Positions 49,318 through 58,762 of a DNA stretch of 64,000 nucleotides are shown piece after piece; position 1 is the stretch's first letter; each line of letters begins with the position of its first letter. The position numbers and the translations under genes were made by a program. Source of the stretch: Pseudomonas sp. LBUM920 (GTDB lineage Bacteria; Pseudomonadota; Gammaproteobacteria; Pseudomonadales; Pseudomonadaceae); assembly GCF_003852315.1 (NCBI RefSeq), contig NZ_CP027762.1, forward strand, positions 1,345,501 through 1,409,500, read 5' to 3'. The notes under the pieces were generated by a model. That model saw nothing but the letters and a program-made list of their open reading frames with translations. It was not told the DNA's origin and searched no databases.

Positions 49318-50352
49318 TCACACCTCGCCTGCGGTATCGGTCAGCGGGGTCATGGCTTCCCGCGCCCAGCGCGCGGTGATCGACTGGCCGACCTGATGGC
49401 CGCTGCTGATGTCCAGCCATTGGGTGTTGGCCTGGCTGATGTTCAGCGCCTGGCCGTTTTCCAGTTTCAACTCATAGCGGGTGGCGCTGCCCTGGTACTG
49501 AATGTCGTGCAGCACACCGCTGATTTCGACGTCGCCGACGCCCAGCGGGCCTTCGGCAAAACGCACGTGTTCCGGGCGAATCGAGAATGGCTGCGCACTG
49601 CCGCTGAGGCGCTGGGCCAGTTCATCGCGAATCACGTTGGAGGTGCCGACAAACTCGGCGACGAAAGTGGTCGCTGGTTTCATGTACAGGTTGCGCGGGG
49701 TATCGACCTGTTCAATGCGGCCCTTGTTGAACACGGCCACGCGGTCAGACATCGACAGCGCTTCGGTCTGGTCATGGGTGACGAAGATGAAGGTGATGCC
49801 GAGCTGGCGCTGCAGCTTTTTCAGCTCGCTTTGCATTTGTTCGCGCAGCTTCAAGTCGAGGGCGCCCAGCGGTTCGTCGAGCAGCAACACGCGGGGGCGG
49901 TTGACCAGCGCGCGGGCCAGGGCCACCCGTTGGCGCTGGCCACCGGAGAGCTGCACCGGCTTGCGCTCGCCATAGCCGCCGAGGGCGACCATGCCCAAGG
50001 CTTCTTCGGCGCGGTTGAGGCGTTCGGTCTTGCCGATGCCTTTGACCTTGAGGCCGTAGGCCACGTTGTCGCGCACATTCATGTGTGGGAACAGTGCGTA
50101 ATCCTGGAACACGGTGTTCACGTCGCGCTGATACGGCGGCAAGCCGGCGGCTTCCTCGCCATGAATACGGATCGAGCCTGCGCTCGGCTGCTCGAACCCG
50201 GCAATCAGGCGCAGGCACGTGGTCTTGCCGGAGCCGGAAGGGCCGAGCATGGAAAAGAACTCGCCGTCCTGGATATCGATGCAAACCCGGTCAACGGCTT
50301 TCACTTCGCCGAACTGACGGGAAACGTGGGTGAATTGGACTGCAAGCGTCAT
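49318..50352 (-). CDS. ABC transporter ATP-binding protein (YdcT/PotA-like)
   Basis: A 344-residue ATPase with Walker A GPSGSGKTTCL, signature LSGGQRQRVALARAL, Walker B VLLLDEPLGALD and a C-terminal TOBE domain (residues about 270-335), the type used in polyamine and iron importers. I set the start at MTLAVQFTHVSRQFGE; five further codons upstream (MEHRT) are open. The REPIN upstream separates it from the binding protein gene. Confidence 0.93.
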   Translation of the reverse strand: MTLAVQFTHVSRQFGEVKAVDRVCIDIQDGEFFSMLGPSGSGKTTCLRLIAGFEQPSAGSIRIHGEEAAGLPPYQRDVNTVFQDYALFPHMNVRDNVAYGLKVKGIGKTERLNRAEEALGMVALGGYGERKPVQLSGGQRQRVALARALVNRPRVLLLDEPLGALDLKLREQMQSELKKLQRQLGITFIFVTHDQTEALSMSDRVAVFNKGRIEQVDTPRNLYMKPATTFVAEFVGTSNVIRDELAQRLSGSAQPFSIRPEHVRFAEGPLGVGDVEISGVLHDIQYQGSATRYELKLENGQALNISQANTQWLDISSGHQVGQSITARWAREAMTPLTDTAGEV

Positions 50353-50438
50353 GGTGCGGTGCTCCAAAAAGGCGCGGGTCGTCGCAGCGGCCCAGCCTGG
50401 ACTTCTGAAAAATCAAAACATCTGTGAATGCGGTCAAT

Positions 50439-50525
50439 GTGGGAGGGGGCTTGCCCCCGATGGCAGTTGGTCAGTGACCGATAGGTTGGCTGACACATCG
50501 CGATCGGGGGCAAGCCCTCTTCCAC
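50439..50525. repeat. REPIN between binding-protein and ATPase genes
   Basis: The left arm GTGGGAGGGGGCTTGCCCCC is exact; the right arm (GGGGCAAGCCCTCTTCCAC) has two changes. In ABC operons a hairpin at this place often stabilises the upstream binding-protein mRNA. Confidence 0.88.
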
Positions 50526-50551
50526 AGGGGATCTATGCCGTCTGCAAGGTC

Positions 50552-51703
50552 TTACCTGCCGCCCATGATCGCGATGTAATCCTGGGTCCAGCGGCTGTAC
50601 GGCACGAACTTGCCGCCTTCAGCCTGCGGGGTTTTCCAGAAGGCGATCTTGTCGAACTGGTCGAAGCCGTTGGTCTTGCACCCTTCGGCGCCCAGCAGTT
50701 CACTTTCCTTACAGGCCGCAGGCACCGCCGGCAGTGAGCCGAACCAGGCAGCAACATCGCCCTGGACTTTGGGCTGCAGCGACCAATCCATCCACTTGTA
50801 GGCGCAGTTCGGGTGCTTGGCCTCGGCATGCAGCATGGTGGTGTCCGCCCAGCCGGTGGCGCCTTCTTTGGGGATGGTCGAGGCAATCGGCTGCTTCTCG
50901 TTGACCAGGCCGTTGACCTGATACGGCCAGGCGCTGGAGGCCACCACGCCTTCGTTTTTGAAGTCGCTCATCTGCACGGTGGTGTCGTGCCAGTAGCGGT
51001 GGATCAACGGTTGCTGGGCGCGCAGCAATTCGAGCACGGCCTTGTACTGGGTTTCGGTCAGCTCGTACGGGTTCTGGATGCCCAGTTCCGGCTGGGTGCT
51101 CTTGAGGTACAGCGCCGCGTCGGCAATGTAGATCGGGCCGTCATAGGCTTGCACGCGGCCCTTGTTCGGCTTGCCGTCCGGCAGGTCCTGCGCCTGGAAC
51201 ACCACATTCCAACTGGTGGGCGCGGTCTTGAACACGTTGGTGTTGTACATCAACACGTTCGGGCCCCACTGGTACGGCGTGCCGTACGTTTGCTGGCCGA
51301 CCACGTACCACGGGGCATCCTTGAGACGCGGGTCGATGTTTTTCCAGTTCGGGATCAGCGCCGTATTGATCGGCTGCACGCGCTTGCCGCCGATCAAGCG
51401 CAGCGACGCGTCGCCGGAAGCGGTGACCAGGTCATAACCGCCCTTGGCCATCAGACTGACCATTTCGTCGGAGGTGGCGGCGGTTTTCACATTGACCTTG
51501 CAGCCGGTTTCCTTCTCGAAACGGGTGACCCAGTCGTAGGCCTTGTCGCTTTCGCCACGTTCGATGTAGCCGGGCCAGGCGACGATATCCAACTGGCCTT
51601 CACCGGCGCCCACCGCCTTGAGCGGTTCGGCGGCCTGGAGGCTGGCGCTGGCCAGCAGCGCGGTGGTCAGGGCACTGAGCAGTGCGGTCTTGTGCGCAGA
51701 CAT
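50552..51703 (-). CDS. Polyamine ABC transporter substrate-binding protein (YdcS-like)
   Basis: A 383-residue periplasmic protein with a signal peptide (MSAHKTALLSALTTALLASA, ending LQAAE). The mature part has the type 2 periplasmic binding fold (LDIVAWPGYIERGESDKAYD; GGYDLVTASGDASLRLIGGK; KWMDWSLQPKVQGDVAAWFG). Closest in layout to E. coli YdcS. It captures a polyamine (spermidine or putrescine), the exact ligand not being deducible. Two cysteine pairs near the C-terminus may form disulfides. Confidence 0.9.
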   Translation of the reverse strand: MSAHKTALLSALTTALLASASLQAAEPLKAVGAGEGQLDIVAWPGYIERGESDKAYDWVTRFEKETGCKVNVKTAATSDEMVSLMAKGGYDLVTASGDASLRLIGGKRVQPINTALIPNWKNIDPRLKDAPWYVVGQQTYGTPYQWGPNVLMYNTNVFKTAPTSWNVVFQAQDLPDGKPNKGRVQAYDGPIYIADAALYLKSTQPELGIQNPYELTETQYKAVLELLRAQQPLIHRYWHDTTVQMSDFKNEGVVASSAWPYQVNGLVNEKQPIASTIPKEGATGWADTTMLHAEAKHPNCAYKWMDWSLQPKVQGDVAAWFGSLPAVPAACKESELLGAEGCKTNGFDQFDKIAFWKTPQAEGGKFVPYSRWTQDYIAIMGGR

Positions 51704-51775
51704 GGGGGTTCCCTCTTCTTTAATTATGGTCGGGGCAGTTTGTGCAGCAGGTAATGCGTGAGCGTCGTTGTTGTT

Positions 51776-53263
51776 TTAAAGATGCTGGCCGTGGCGAGCC
51801 ATGATGTGGCGCACCACGCTGTAGTCCTGCAGCGAATCGCTGGACAGGTCTTTGCCATACCCCGAGCGCTTCAAGCCGCCGTGGGGCATTTCGCTGACCA
51901 GCATGAAATGACTGTTGATCCAGGTGCAGCCGTATTGCAGGCGCGACGCCACTTGCATGGCCTTGTCCAGGTTCTGGGTCCAGACGGAAGAGGCCAGGCC
52001 GTATTCGGAGTCGTTGGCCCAATCCACCGCCTGTTCCAGTTCGTCGAAGCGGGTCACGGTAACCACCGGGCCAAACACTTCGCGCTGCACGATTTCATCG
52101 TTCTGTTTGCAACCGGCCAGCAGCGTTGGCTGGTAATAGAAGCCGGCGCCGGAGTGCACGGCCGCACCGGTGACGCGCTCGATATGCGGCTGGCCAAGGG
52201 CGCGCTCGACAAAACTGGCGACGCGGTCGCGCTGGCGCGTACTGATCAGCGGGCCGAGTTCGTTGTCGGCATCGCGCTTGCCGGCAAAGCGCAGGCTGCT
52301 GACGGCAGCGCCGAGGTCGGCGACCAATTTGTCGTGAATGCCGGCCTGGGCGTAGATGCGGCAGGCGGCGGTGCAATCCTGGCCGGCATTGTAGTAACCG
52401 TAGGCGCGCACGCCCTCGACCACGGCCTGCAGGTCGGCGTCGTTGCACACGATCACCGGCGCCTTGCCGCCCAGTTCCAGGTGCGTGCGTTTGAGGGTTT
52501 TGGAGGCGGCCTGCAGAATCTTCTGCCCGGTGACGATATCGCCGGTCAGCGAAACCATGCGCACTTTGGGATGGCTGACCAAGTGACTGCCAACGCCTTC
52601 ACCGCCGCCACACAGGATGTTGATCACCCCGCGCGGCAGCAGGTCCTTGAGGACGGGGGCCAGGGCCAGGATCGACAGCGGCGTATGTTCTGACGGTTTG
52701 AACACCAGCGTGTTACCGGCGGCCAGTGCCGGGGCGATTTTCCAGGCGGCCATCATCAGCGGGTAGTTCCACGGCGCAATCGAGGCGACGACGCCAATCG
52801 GGTCGCGGCGCACCATGCTGGTGTAGCCGGGCAGGTATTCGCCGCTGAGTTGGCCGGTCTGGCAACGCACGGCACCGGCGAAAAAGCGGAATACATCCAC
52901 GGTGGCGCTCAAATCATCCTGGCGCGCCAGGTGCAACGGCTTGCCGCAGTTCAGCGATTCCAGGCGGGCGAGGTAGTCGGCTTGTTTTTCAATGGCGTCG
53001 GCAATCCCCAGCAGGATGTTCGAGCGTTGCTGCGGCGTGGTCCGCGACCAACCGGCAAAGGCGCGATGAGCGGCGAGGATGGCGCTTTCGACCTGCTCGC
53101 TGCTGGCTTCGGCGATCTGGGTGAGAACTTCACCGCTGGCCGGGTTGATGATCGGCTCGCCAAGCCCCTGGCCCTGGACCAGTTCGCCGTCGATCAGCAA
53201 CGCAGTGAGCAGCGGGGTGGGCGCGCCGGACATTTTTCGCGATCTCTTTTCTTGTGTGGCCAT
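51776..53263 (-). CDS. Second aminoaldehyde dehydrogenase
   Basis: A 495-residue aldehyde dehydrogenase clearly paralogous to the PatD-like protein: the active-site stretch YNAGQDCTAACRIYAQ is identical, HLELGGKAPVIVCNDADLQ and the end GYGKDLSSDSLQDYSVVRHI match closely. It probably acts on another aldehyde of spermidine breakdown (for instance 3-aminopropanal) or has another expression pattern. The first ATG is used; an alternative lies ten codons on (MSGAPTP) with an AAAGAGA sequence in front. Confidence 0.88.
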   Translation of the reverse strand: MATQEKRSRKMSGAPTPLLTALLIDGELVQGQGLGEPIINPASGEVLTQIAEASSEQVESAILAAHRAFAGWSRTTPQQRSNILLGIADAIEKQADYLARLESLNCGKPLHLARQDDLSATVDVFRFFAGAVRCQTGQLSGEYLPGYTSMVRRDPIGVVASIAPWNYPLMMAAWKIAPALAAGNTLVFKPSEHTPLSILALAPVLKDLLPRGVINILCGGGEGVGSHLVSHPKVRMVSLTGDIVTGQKILQAASKTLKRTHLELGGKAPVIVCNDADLQAVVEGVRAYGYYNAGQDCTAACRIYAQAGIHDKLVADLGAAVSSLRFAGKRDADNELGPLISTRQRDRVASFVERALGQPHIERVTGAAVHSGAGFYYQPTLLAGCKQNDEIVQREVFGPVVTVTRFDELEQAVDWANDSEYGLASSVWTQNLDKAMQVASRLQYGCTWINSHFMLVSEMPHGGLKRSGYGKDLSSDSLQDYSVVRHIMARHGQHL

Positions 53264-53366
53264 GGGCGTTCTCTTACAAGGCGCCTGACCTTCTCTTATG
53301 GGATAGGCAGAGACTAGAGGTCAGGCGCGAGGTCAACAAATACTAAATACTGAAAGCAGCATTCGA

Positions 53367-54278
53367 TTAAATAGATGGCTTGCGCGGATGTGGCTGTTCG
53401 CGGGCCACCGTCAGGAATGGATCAACCAGCGCCGGCCGCGCGGTGCCGCGGCGCCAGGCCAGGCCCACGTCGAGGGTCTGGCTGAGGTCGGCAATCGGCC
53501 GCGCTTCAATAATGTCGCCCTCGAGCGACCAGGGGCGGTACGTCATGTCCGGCTGGATCGACACGCCGAGGCCGGCGGCCACCAGGCTTCGCACGGCCTC
53601 AGTGGAGGCGGTGCGCAAGGTCACGCGCGGTTGCAGGCCGGCGCCGGTCCACATCCGTTGGGCGTTGTGGCCCATTTCATCCACGTTCAGCTGAATCAGC
53701 GGTTCGCGCGCCACATCGGCGAGGTTGATGCTGTCGTGTTCCAGCAGCGGGTGCTGGGCCGGCAGCCATAAACGGTGGGGCGAATGGGTGAGCACTTCGG
53801 TCTGCAGGGCGTGGCGGTCTTCAAGGTTGGAGAGGATCAACACGCCGACATCGATTTCGCCGCTGACCAGCAGGTGCTCGATGTACGGCCGTTCATCCTC
53901 CATCACGCGGATTTCCACATTCGGGTAAGCGCGTTGAAAGCGCGTGAGCAGGTCGGCGAGGTAATAGCCGGCCACCAGGCTGGTCACGCCGATGATCAAC
54001 TGGCCGGCCACCTGGTCGGTGCTCTGTTGCAGGCTGCGCTTGGCGTTGTCGACGGTGGCGAGGATCAGGTGCGCCTGGCGCAGAAACTGATGGCCCTGAT
54101 GGGTCAGGGTCATGCCCTTGGCGTGGCGGTTGAACAGGTTGACGCCGATTTCCTGTTCCAGTTGCTGGATCGCCAGGGTCAGGGTCGACTGGGAAATAAA
54201 CGCCGTTTGCGCGGCGGCAGAGATCGAGCCGGTCTCGGCCACGGCGATGAAGTGCCGGATTTGACGCAAGGTCATCAT
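53367..54278 (-). CDS. LysR-type transcriptional regulator
   Basis: A 303-residue LysR protein with N-terminal helix-turn-helix (MTLRQIRHFIAVAETGSISA) and effector domain starting about residue 90 (QLIIGVTSLVAGYYLADLLT). It is directly upstream of the polyamine cluster on the same strand (about 100 bases before the second dehydrogenase start) and may control it, but that is only positional. The MM start allows either of two codons. Confidence 0.88.
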   Translation of the reverse strand: MMTLRQIRHFIAVAETGSISAAAQTAFISQSTLTLAIQQLEQEIGVNLFNRHAKGMTLTHQGHQFLRQAHLILATVDNAKRSLQQSTDQVAGQLIIGVTSLVAGYYLADLLTRFQRAYPNVEIRVMEDERPYIEHLLVSGEIDVGVLILSNLEDRHALQTEVLTHSPHRLWLPAQHPLLEHDSINLADVAREPLIQLNVDEMGHNAQRMWTGAGLQPRVTLRTASTEAVRSLVAAGLGVSIQPDMTYRPWSLEGDIIEARPIADLSQTLDVGLAWRRGTARPALVDPFLTVAREQPHPRKPSI

Positions 54279-54446
54279 GCTGGAATTACCAGTGGGGTAT
54301 TTTTATAGATTTGCCCGAGTGTATATCGTTTTAATCGAAGGGCAGTGGCGTTACATCTGGAAGCACTCTAGATCACGGCTTTTTGGCACTTAGTTTTACG
54401 CTGGCGACCTATTACTCCTACAAACCCAAGTGCCTGGAGGCTGCGA

Positions 54447-55154
54447 ATGAATACCCGTGGATTGCTCGATCAGTTGCTCAAATCTGGCCAGGACATGTTG
54501 CAGAAAAAAGCAGGCGGCCAGCCCAAGTCCGACGACAAGGGCGCCCTCGGCGGGCTGCTCGGCAGTGGTGGCCTGGGCAGCCTGCTCGGTGGCGCAGGTG
54601 GCGGGGCTCTGGCGGCGGGTGCCATGGGCTTGCTGCTGGGTAACAAGAAAGCGCGCAATTTCGGCGGCAAGGCCCTGACCTATGGCGGCTTGGCGGCCTT
54701 GGGCGTGATTGCCTATAAGGCCTACGGTAATTGGCAGGCGCAACAGGCCAATGCGCCCCAGGGTGAGCCGCAGACCATCGACCGCCTGCCTCCGGCCCAG
54801 GTCGAGCAGCACAGCCAGGGCATTCTTAAAGCGCTGGTTGCAGCGGCCAAGGCCGACGGGCATGTGGATGAGCGTGAGCGCGCACTGATCGAAGGCGAGT
54901 TCACCAAGCTGGACGACGACCGTGAGCTGCAAAGCTGGCTGCACGCGGAGTTGAACAAACCCCTGGACCCGGCCGATGTGGCGCGCGCGGCAAGCACCCC
55001 GGAAATGGCCGCCGAGATGTACATCGCCAGTGTGATGCTGGTAGACGAAGAGAATTTTATGGAAAAGGCCTATCTGGATGAATTGGCGCGCCAGCTGAAA
55101 CTGGAACCCGGCTTAAAGGCCGAGCTGGAAAAACAGGTGCGGCTCACCCCATAA
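54447..55154 (+). CDS. DUF533 family (TerB-like) inner membrane protein
   Basis: A 235-residue protein resembling E. coli YebE. Residues 1-30 are helical (MNTRGLLDQLLKSGQDMLQ), residues about 35-75 are Gly/Ala/Leu-rich and likely membrane-associated (AGGGALAAGAMGLLLGNKKA), and residues about 115-235 form a TerB-like acidic helical domain (KALVAAAKADGHVDERERAL). AGGCTGCGA lies upstream. Function is unknown. Confidence 0.85.
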   Translation: MNTRGLLDQLLKSGQDMLQKKAGGQPKSDDKGALGGLLGSGGLGSLLGGAGGGALAAGAMGLLLGNKKARNFGGKALTYGGLAALGVIAYKAYGNWQAQQANAPQGEPQTIDRLPPAQVEQHSQGILKALVAAAKADGHVDERERALIEGEFTKLDDDRELQSWLHAELNKPLDPADVARAASTPEMAAEMYIASVMLVDEENFMEKAYLDELARQLKLEPGLKAELEKQVRLTP

Positions 55155-55181
55155 ACCCAGGCTGTTCACACATCAAAAAAG

Positions 55182-55268
55182 GTGAGAGGGGGCTTGCGCC
55201 CGATGGCGGTCCATCAGTTGCAGATATTTCAACTGAGCGACTGTCATCGGGGGCAAGCCCCTTCCCAC
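55182..55268. repeat. REPIN upstream of wspA
   Basis: Both arms are slightly degenerate (GTGAGAGGGGGCTTGCGCCC and GGGGGCAAGCCCCTTCCCAC). It lies downstream of the DUF533 gene and about 100 bases before wspA. Confidence 0.85.
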
Positions 55269-55371
55269 ATTTATTCGCATTCTGTGCACGCTCCATCAAA
55301 ACCCATTGATAAATGAGGGCAAAGGCTCAGCTATACTCCCCTCCATTTGAATGGCCCTTCGAGGAATTACT

Positions 55372-56994
55372 GTGAAGAACTGGACCTTGCGCCAACGGAT
55401 TTTGGCGAGCTTTGCGGTCATTATCGCGATCATGCTGTTGATGGTTGTGGTCTCTTATTCACGGTTGCTGAAGATTGAGGTCAGCGAGACGGCTGTCCGC
55501 GATGACGCGGTGCCGGGGGTTTATCTCAGCTCGATGATCCGCAGTGCCTGGGTCGACAGCTACCTGCAAACCCTGGAATTGCTCGGTCTGCGTGACGACA
55601 AGGGCATGACCGACGCCGACAGGGCTGACTTCAAGTCATTTGAAGGGCGCATCCAGGCGCAGATGGCCAACTACCAGCAAACCATCAACGGTCGCGATGA
55701 CCAGGCCGAGTTCGACAAATTCGAAGCCTTGCACCAGGCCTATAACAAGAGCCTGGCCACAGTGCTCGACGCCCTGCAGCGCAATGACCTGGTTGCTGCA
55801 CGCAAGGAATTCAACGCCAACCTGACGCCCGCCTGGACGGCAGGGCGCATGAAGCTCAACGACATCATCACCGAAAACAAAACCGTCGCCGACCGTGCGA
55901 CCACCGCCATCGATGAGGCGGTATCCGCCGCCAAGGTCAGCATGTTCGTGTCGCTGGCCCTGGCCATCCTCGCCGCCGGCCTGTGCGGTTTGCTGCTGAT
56001 GCGCGCGATCATGGCGCCGATGCAGCGCATCGTCTCGATCCTCGGCACCATGCGCGATGGCGATTTGAGCAAGCGCCTGAACCTGGAGCGCAAAGACGAA
56101 TTCGGCGCCGTCGAAACCGGCTTCAACGACATGATGACCGAGCTGACGGCCCTGGTGTCCCAGGCCCAGCGCTCATCGGTGCAGGTGACCACCTCGGTCA
56201 CCGAGATTGCCGCCACCTCCAAGCAGCAACAGGCCACCGCCACCGAAACCGCGGCAACGACCACCGAGATCGGCGCAACGTCGCGGGAGATCGCCGCCAC
56301 GTCCAAAGACCTGGTGCGTACCATGACCGAAGTGTCCACCGCCGCCGACCAGGCCTCGGTCGCTGCCGGTTCCGGCCAGCAGGGCCTGGCGCGCATGGAA
56401 GAAACCATGCACTCGGTGATGGGCGCCGCCGACCTGGTCAATGCCAAATTGGCGATCCTCAATGAGAAAGCCGGCAACATCAACCAAGTGGTGGTGACCA
56501 TCGTCAAGGTCGCCGACCAGACCAACCTGTTGTCGCTCAACGCCGCCATCGAGGCCGAGAAGGCCGGTGAATATGGCCGCGGTTTCGCCGTGGTCGCCAC
56601 CGAAGTGCGGCGCCTGGCCGACCAGACCGCCGTGGCCACCTACGACATCGAGCAGATGGTGCGCGAGATTCAGTCGGCGGTATCGGCCGGTGTGATGGGC
56701 ATGGACAAGTTCTCCGAGGAAGTGCGCCGCGGCATGTTCGAGGTGCAGCAAGTGGGCGAGCAACTGTCGCAGATCATTCATCAGGTGCAGGCGTTGGCGC
56801 CACGCGTGTTGATGGTCAACGAGGGCATGCAGGCCCAGGCCACCGGAGCCGAGCAGATCAACCACGCGCTGGTGCAATTGGGCGATGCCAGCAGCCAGAC
56901 CGTCGAATCCCTGCGCCAGGCCAGCTTTGCCATCGATGAATTGAGCCAGGTTGCGGTCGGTCTGCGCAGCGGCGTGTCGCGTTTCAAAGTCTGA
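55372..56994 (+). CDS. wspA: Chemoreceptor-like protein WspA
   Basis: A 540-residue methyl-accepting chemotaxis protein. Transmembrane helices are at about residues 12-32 and 184-206, with a 4-helix-bundle periplasmic sensor between, a HAMP domain, and a signalling domain with tip VADQTNLLSLNAAIEAEKAG. In P. aeruginosa and P. fluorescens WspA senses surface contact or envelope stress and controls WspE. I chose GTG (MKNWTLRQRILASFAVIIAI) with CGAGGA seven bases upstream rather than the in-frame ATG seven codons earlier, which has no ribosome binding site. Confidence 0.95.
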   Translation: MKNWTLRQRILASFAVIIAIMLLMVVVSYSRLLKIEVSETAVRDDAVPGVYLSSMIRSAWVDSYLQTLELLGLRDDKGMTDADRADFKSFEGRIQAQMANYQQTINGRDDQAEFDKFEALHQAYNKSLATVLDALQRNDLVAARKEFNANLTPAWTAGRMKLNDIITENKTVADRATTAIDEAVSAAKVSMFVSLALAILAAGLCGLLLMRAIMAPMQRIVSILGTMRDGDLSKRLNLERKDEFGAVETGFNDMMTELTALVSQAQRSSVQVTTSVTEIAATSKQQQATATETAATTTEIGATSREIAATSKDLVRTMTEVSTAADQASVAAGSGQQGLARMEETMHSVMGAADLVNAKLAILNEKAGNINQVVVTIVKVADQTNLLSLNAAIEAEKAGEYGRGFAVVATEVRRLADQTAVATYDIEQMVREIQSAVSAGVMGMDKFSEEVRRGMFEVQQVGEQLSQIIHQVQALAPRVLMVNEGMQAQATGAEQINHALVQLGDASSQTVESLRQASFAIDELSQVAVGLRSGVSRFKV

Positions 56995-57506
56995 TGAGCG
57001 ACCTCGCGGCTAAACGCGGCGCCGTCCCGGCAGCGAAAAAGGCGTTGTTTCTGGTGTTTCACATCGGCGGCGAACGTTATGCCCTCAAAGCCACGGAAGT
57101 GGCCGAGGTGCTGCCGCGCCTGCCGCTCAAACCCATCGCGCATGCGCCGGTCTGGGTGGCGGGGATTTTTGCCCACCGTGGCGCGCTGGTGCCGGTGATC
57201 GACCTGTGTGCGCTGACCTTCGGCACGCCGGCCCAAGCCCGCACCAGTACGCGGTTGGTGCTGGTCAACTACCAGCCGCAACCGTGGATTGAAGCGCGCT
57301 GGCTGGGGCTGATCCTGGAACAGGCCACCGACACCCTGCGCTGCGGCCTCGGGGAGTTCAAGCCCTATGGCCTGGACAATCGCGAGGCACCCTACCTGGG
57401 GCTGGTGCGTGAGGACGCCTTGGGCTTGATGCAATGGATTGGTGTCAACGAACTGCTCACCGAGCCCGTGCGCACTTTGCTGTTTTCTGCCGAGCTGAGT
57501 CTATGA
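56994..57506 (+). CDS. wspB: CheW-like adaptor WspB
   Basis: A 170-residue CheW-domain protein, overlapping the wspA stop by one base. FHIGGERYALKATEVAEVLP and VWVAGIFAHRGALVPVIDLC are CheW motifs. It couples WspA to the kinase WspE. Order and overlaps are the same as in P. aeruginosa PA3708-PA3702. Confidence 0.93.
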   Translation: MSDLAAKRGAVPAAKKALFLVFHIGGERYALKATEVAEVLPRLPLKPIAHAPVWVAGIFAHRGALVPVIDLCALTFGTPAQARTSTRLVLVNYQPQPWIEARWLGLILEQATDTLRCGLGEFKPYGLDNREAPYLGLVREDALGLMQWIGVNELLTEPVRTLLFSAELSL

Positions 57507-58762
57507 GCAACGACCCGCGCTTCTTTGCCTTCTTGAAGGAACGCATCGGCCTGGACGTCGCGTCAGTGGGCGAGGCAATCATCGAGCGCGCGGTGCGCCA
57601 GCGCAGCCAGGCTGTGCAGGCGCAGACGCCAGAGGCTTACTGGAGGCATCTGCAGAGCTCGCATGATGAGCAGCAGGCGCTGATCGAAGCCGTGATCGTG
57701 CCCGAGACCTGGTTTTTCCGTTACCCCGAGTCCTTTGCCACCCTGGCGCGGCTGGCCAAGGCACGTCTGGCCGAGATCAAGCAGATGCGCGCGCTGCGTA
57801 TTCTGAGCTTGCCGTGTTCCACCGGCGAGGAGCCGTATTCGATTGCCATGGCCCTGCTCGATGCGGGCCTGGCGCCGCATCAGTTCAAGGTGTTGGGCCT
57901 GGATGTCAGCCCGCTGTCGGTGGAGCGCGCCAAGCGTGGCGTGTATGGCAAGAATTCATTTCGCGGCAGCGATATCGACTTTCGCGAGCGCCATTTCACC
58001 GAAGAGGCCGACGGCTTCCACATCGCCGACCGGGTGCGCGAACAAGTGCGCCTGCAAGTCGGCAACCTGCTCGATCCGGGCCTGCTGGCCAATGAGCCGA
58101 GCTACGACTTCGTGTTTTGCCGCAACTTGCTGATCTACTTTGACCAGCCGACCCAAAAGCAAGTCTTTGATGTGCTCAAGGGCCTGACCCACCTGGACGG
58201 CGTGCTGTTTATCGGCCCGGCCGAAGGCAGCCTGTTGGGCCGCCATGGCATGCGCTCGATTGGCGTACCGCAATCTTTTGCCTTCAGTCGGCACGTCGAG
58301 CCGGTCAAGCCTGAGCCGGTATTTGTGCCCGTGCCTGCGCCGGTTCCACAACGCAGTGCCGCACCGATTCCGGTCAAGCCACGGCCGTTCAGCACGGTCA
58401 GCGCGCAGGGGCTGCCGGTCAAGGCGCCGCACACGGATGCCGGCGACTTGCTCAGCCGTATCGCCACGCTGGCCAATGAAGGCAAAAGCGCCGAAGCCCG
58501 CGCCGCCTGCGAGCAGTATTTGAGTAACCATCCGCCGGCCGCCCAGGTGTTTTATTGGCTGGGGTTGCTCAGCGATGTGGCCGGCAGCGCCCTGGAAGCC
58601 CAGGGCTATTATCGAAAAGCGTTGTACCTGGAGCCGCAGCACCCGCAGGCCTTGATGCACCTGGCGGCGTTGCTCGAGTCTCAGGGCGACAGTGCGGGGG
58701 CGCGCCGTTTGCAGGCGCGGGCCGCGCGTAGCGAGCGAGCTGACAGTGAGTCCAAACGATGA
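57503..58762 (+). CDS. wspC: Methyltransferase WspC (CheR with TPR)
   Basis: A 419-residue protein: CheR domain residues 1-265 with SAM-binding SLPCSTGEEPYSIAMALLDA and FVFCRNLLIYFD; a Pro-rich linker (residues about 270-310); and a C-terminal TPR part (AQVFYWLGLLSDVAGSALEA). It methylates WspA. The ATG overlaps the wspB stop by four bases; the longer open frame reaches into wspB. Confidence 0.94.
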   Translation: MSNDPRFFAFLKERIGLDVASVGEAIIERAVRQRSQAVQAQTPEAYWRHLQSSHDEQQALIEAVIVPETWFFRYPESFATLARLAKARLAEIKQMRALRILSLPCSTGEEPYSIAMALLDAGLAPHQFKVLGLDVSPLSVERAKRGVYGKNSFRGSDIDFRERHFTEEADGFHIADRVREQVRLQVGNLLDPGLLANEPSYDFVFCRNLLIYFDQPTQKQVFDVLKGLTHLDGVLFIGPAEGSLLGRHGMRSIGVPQSFAFSRHVEPVKPEPVFVPVPAPVPQRSAAPIPVKPRPFSTVSAQGLPVKAPHTDAGDLLSRIATLANEGKSAEARAACEQYLSNHPPAAQVFYWLGLLSDVAGSALEAQGYYRKALYLEPQHPQALMHLAALLESQGDSAGARRLQARAARSERADSESKR

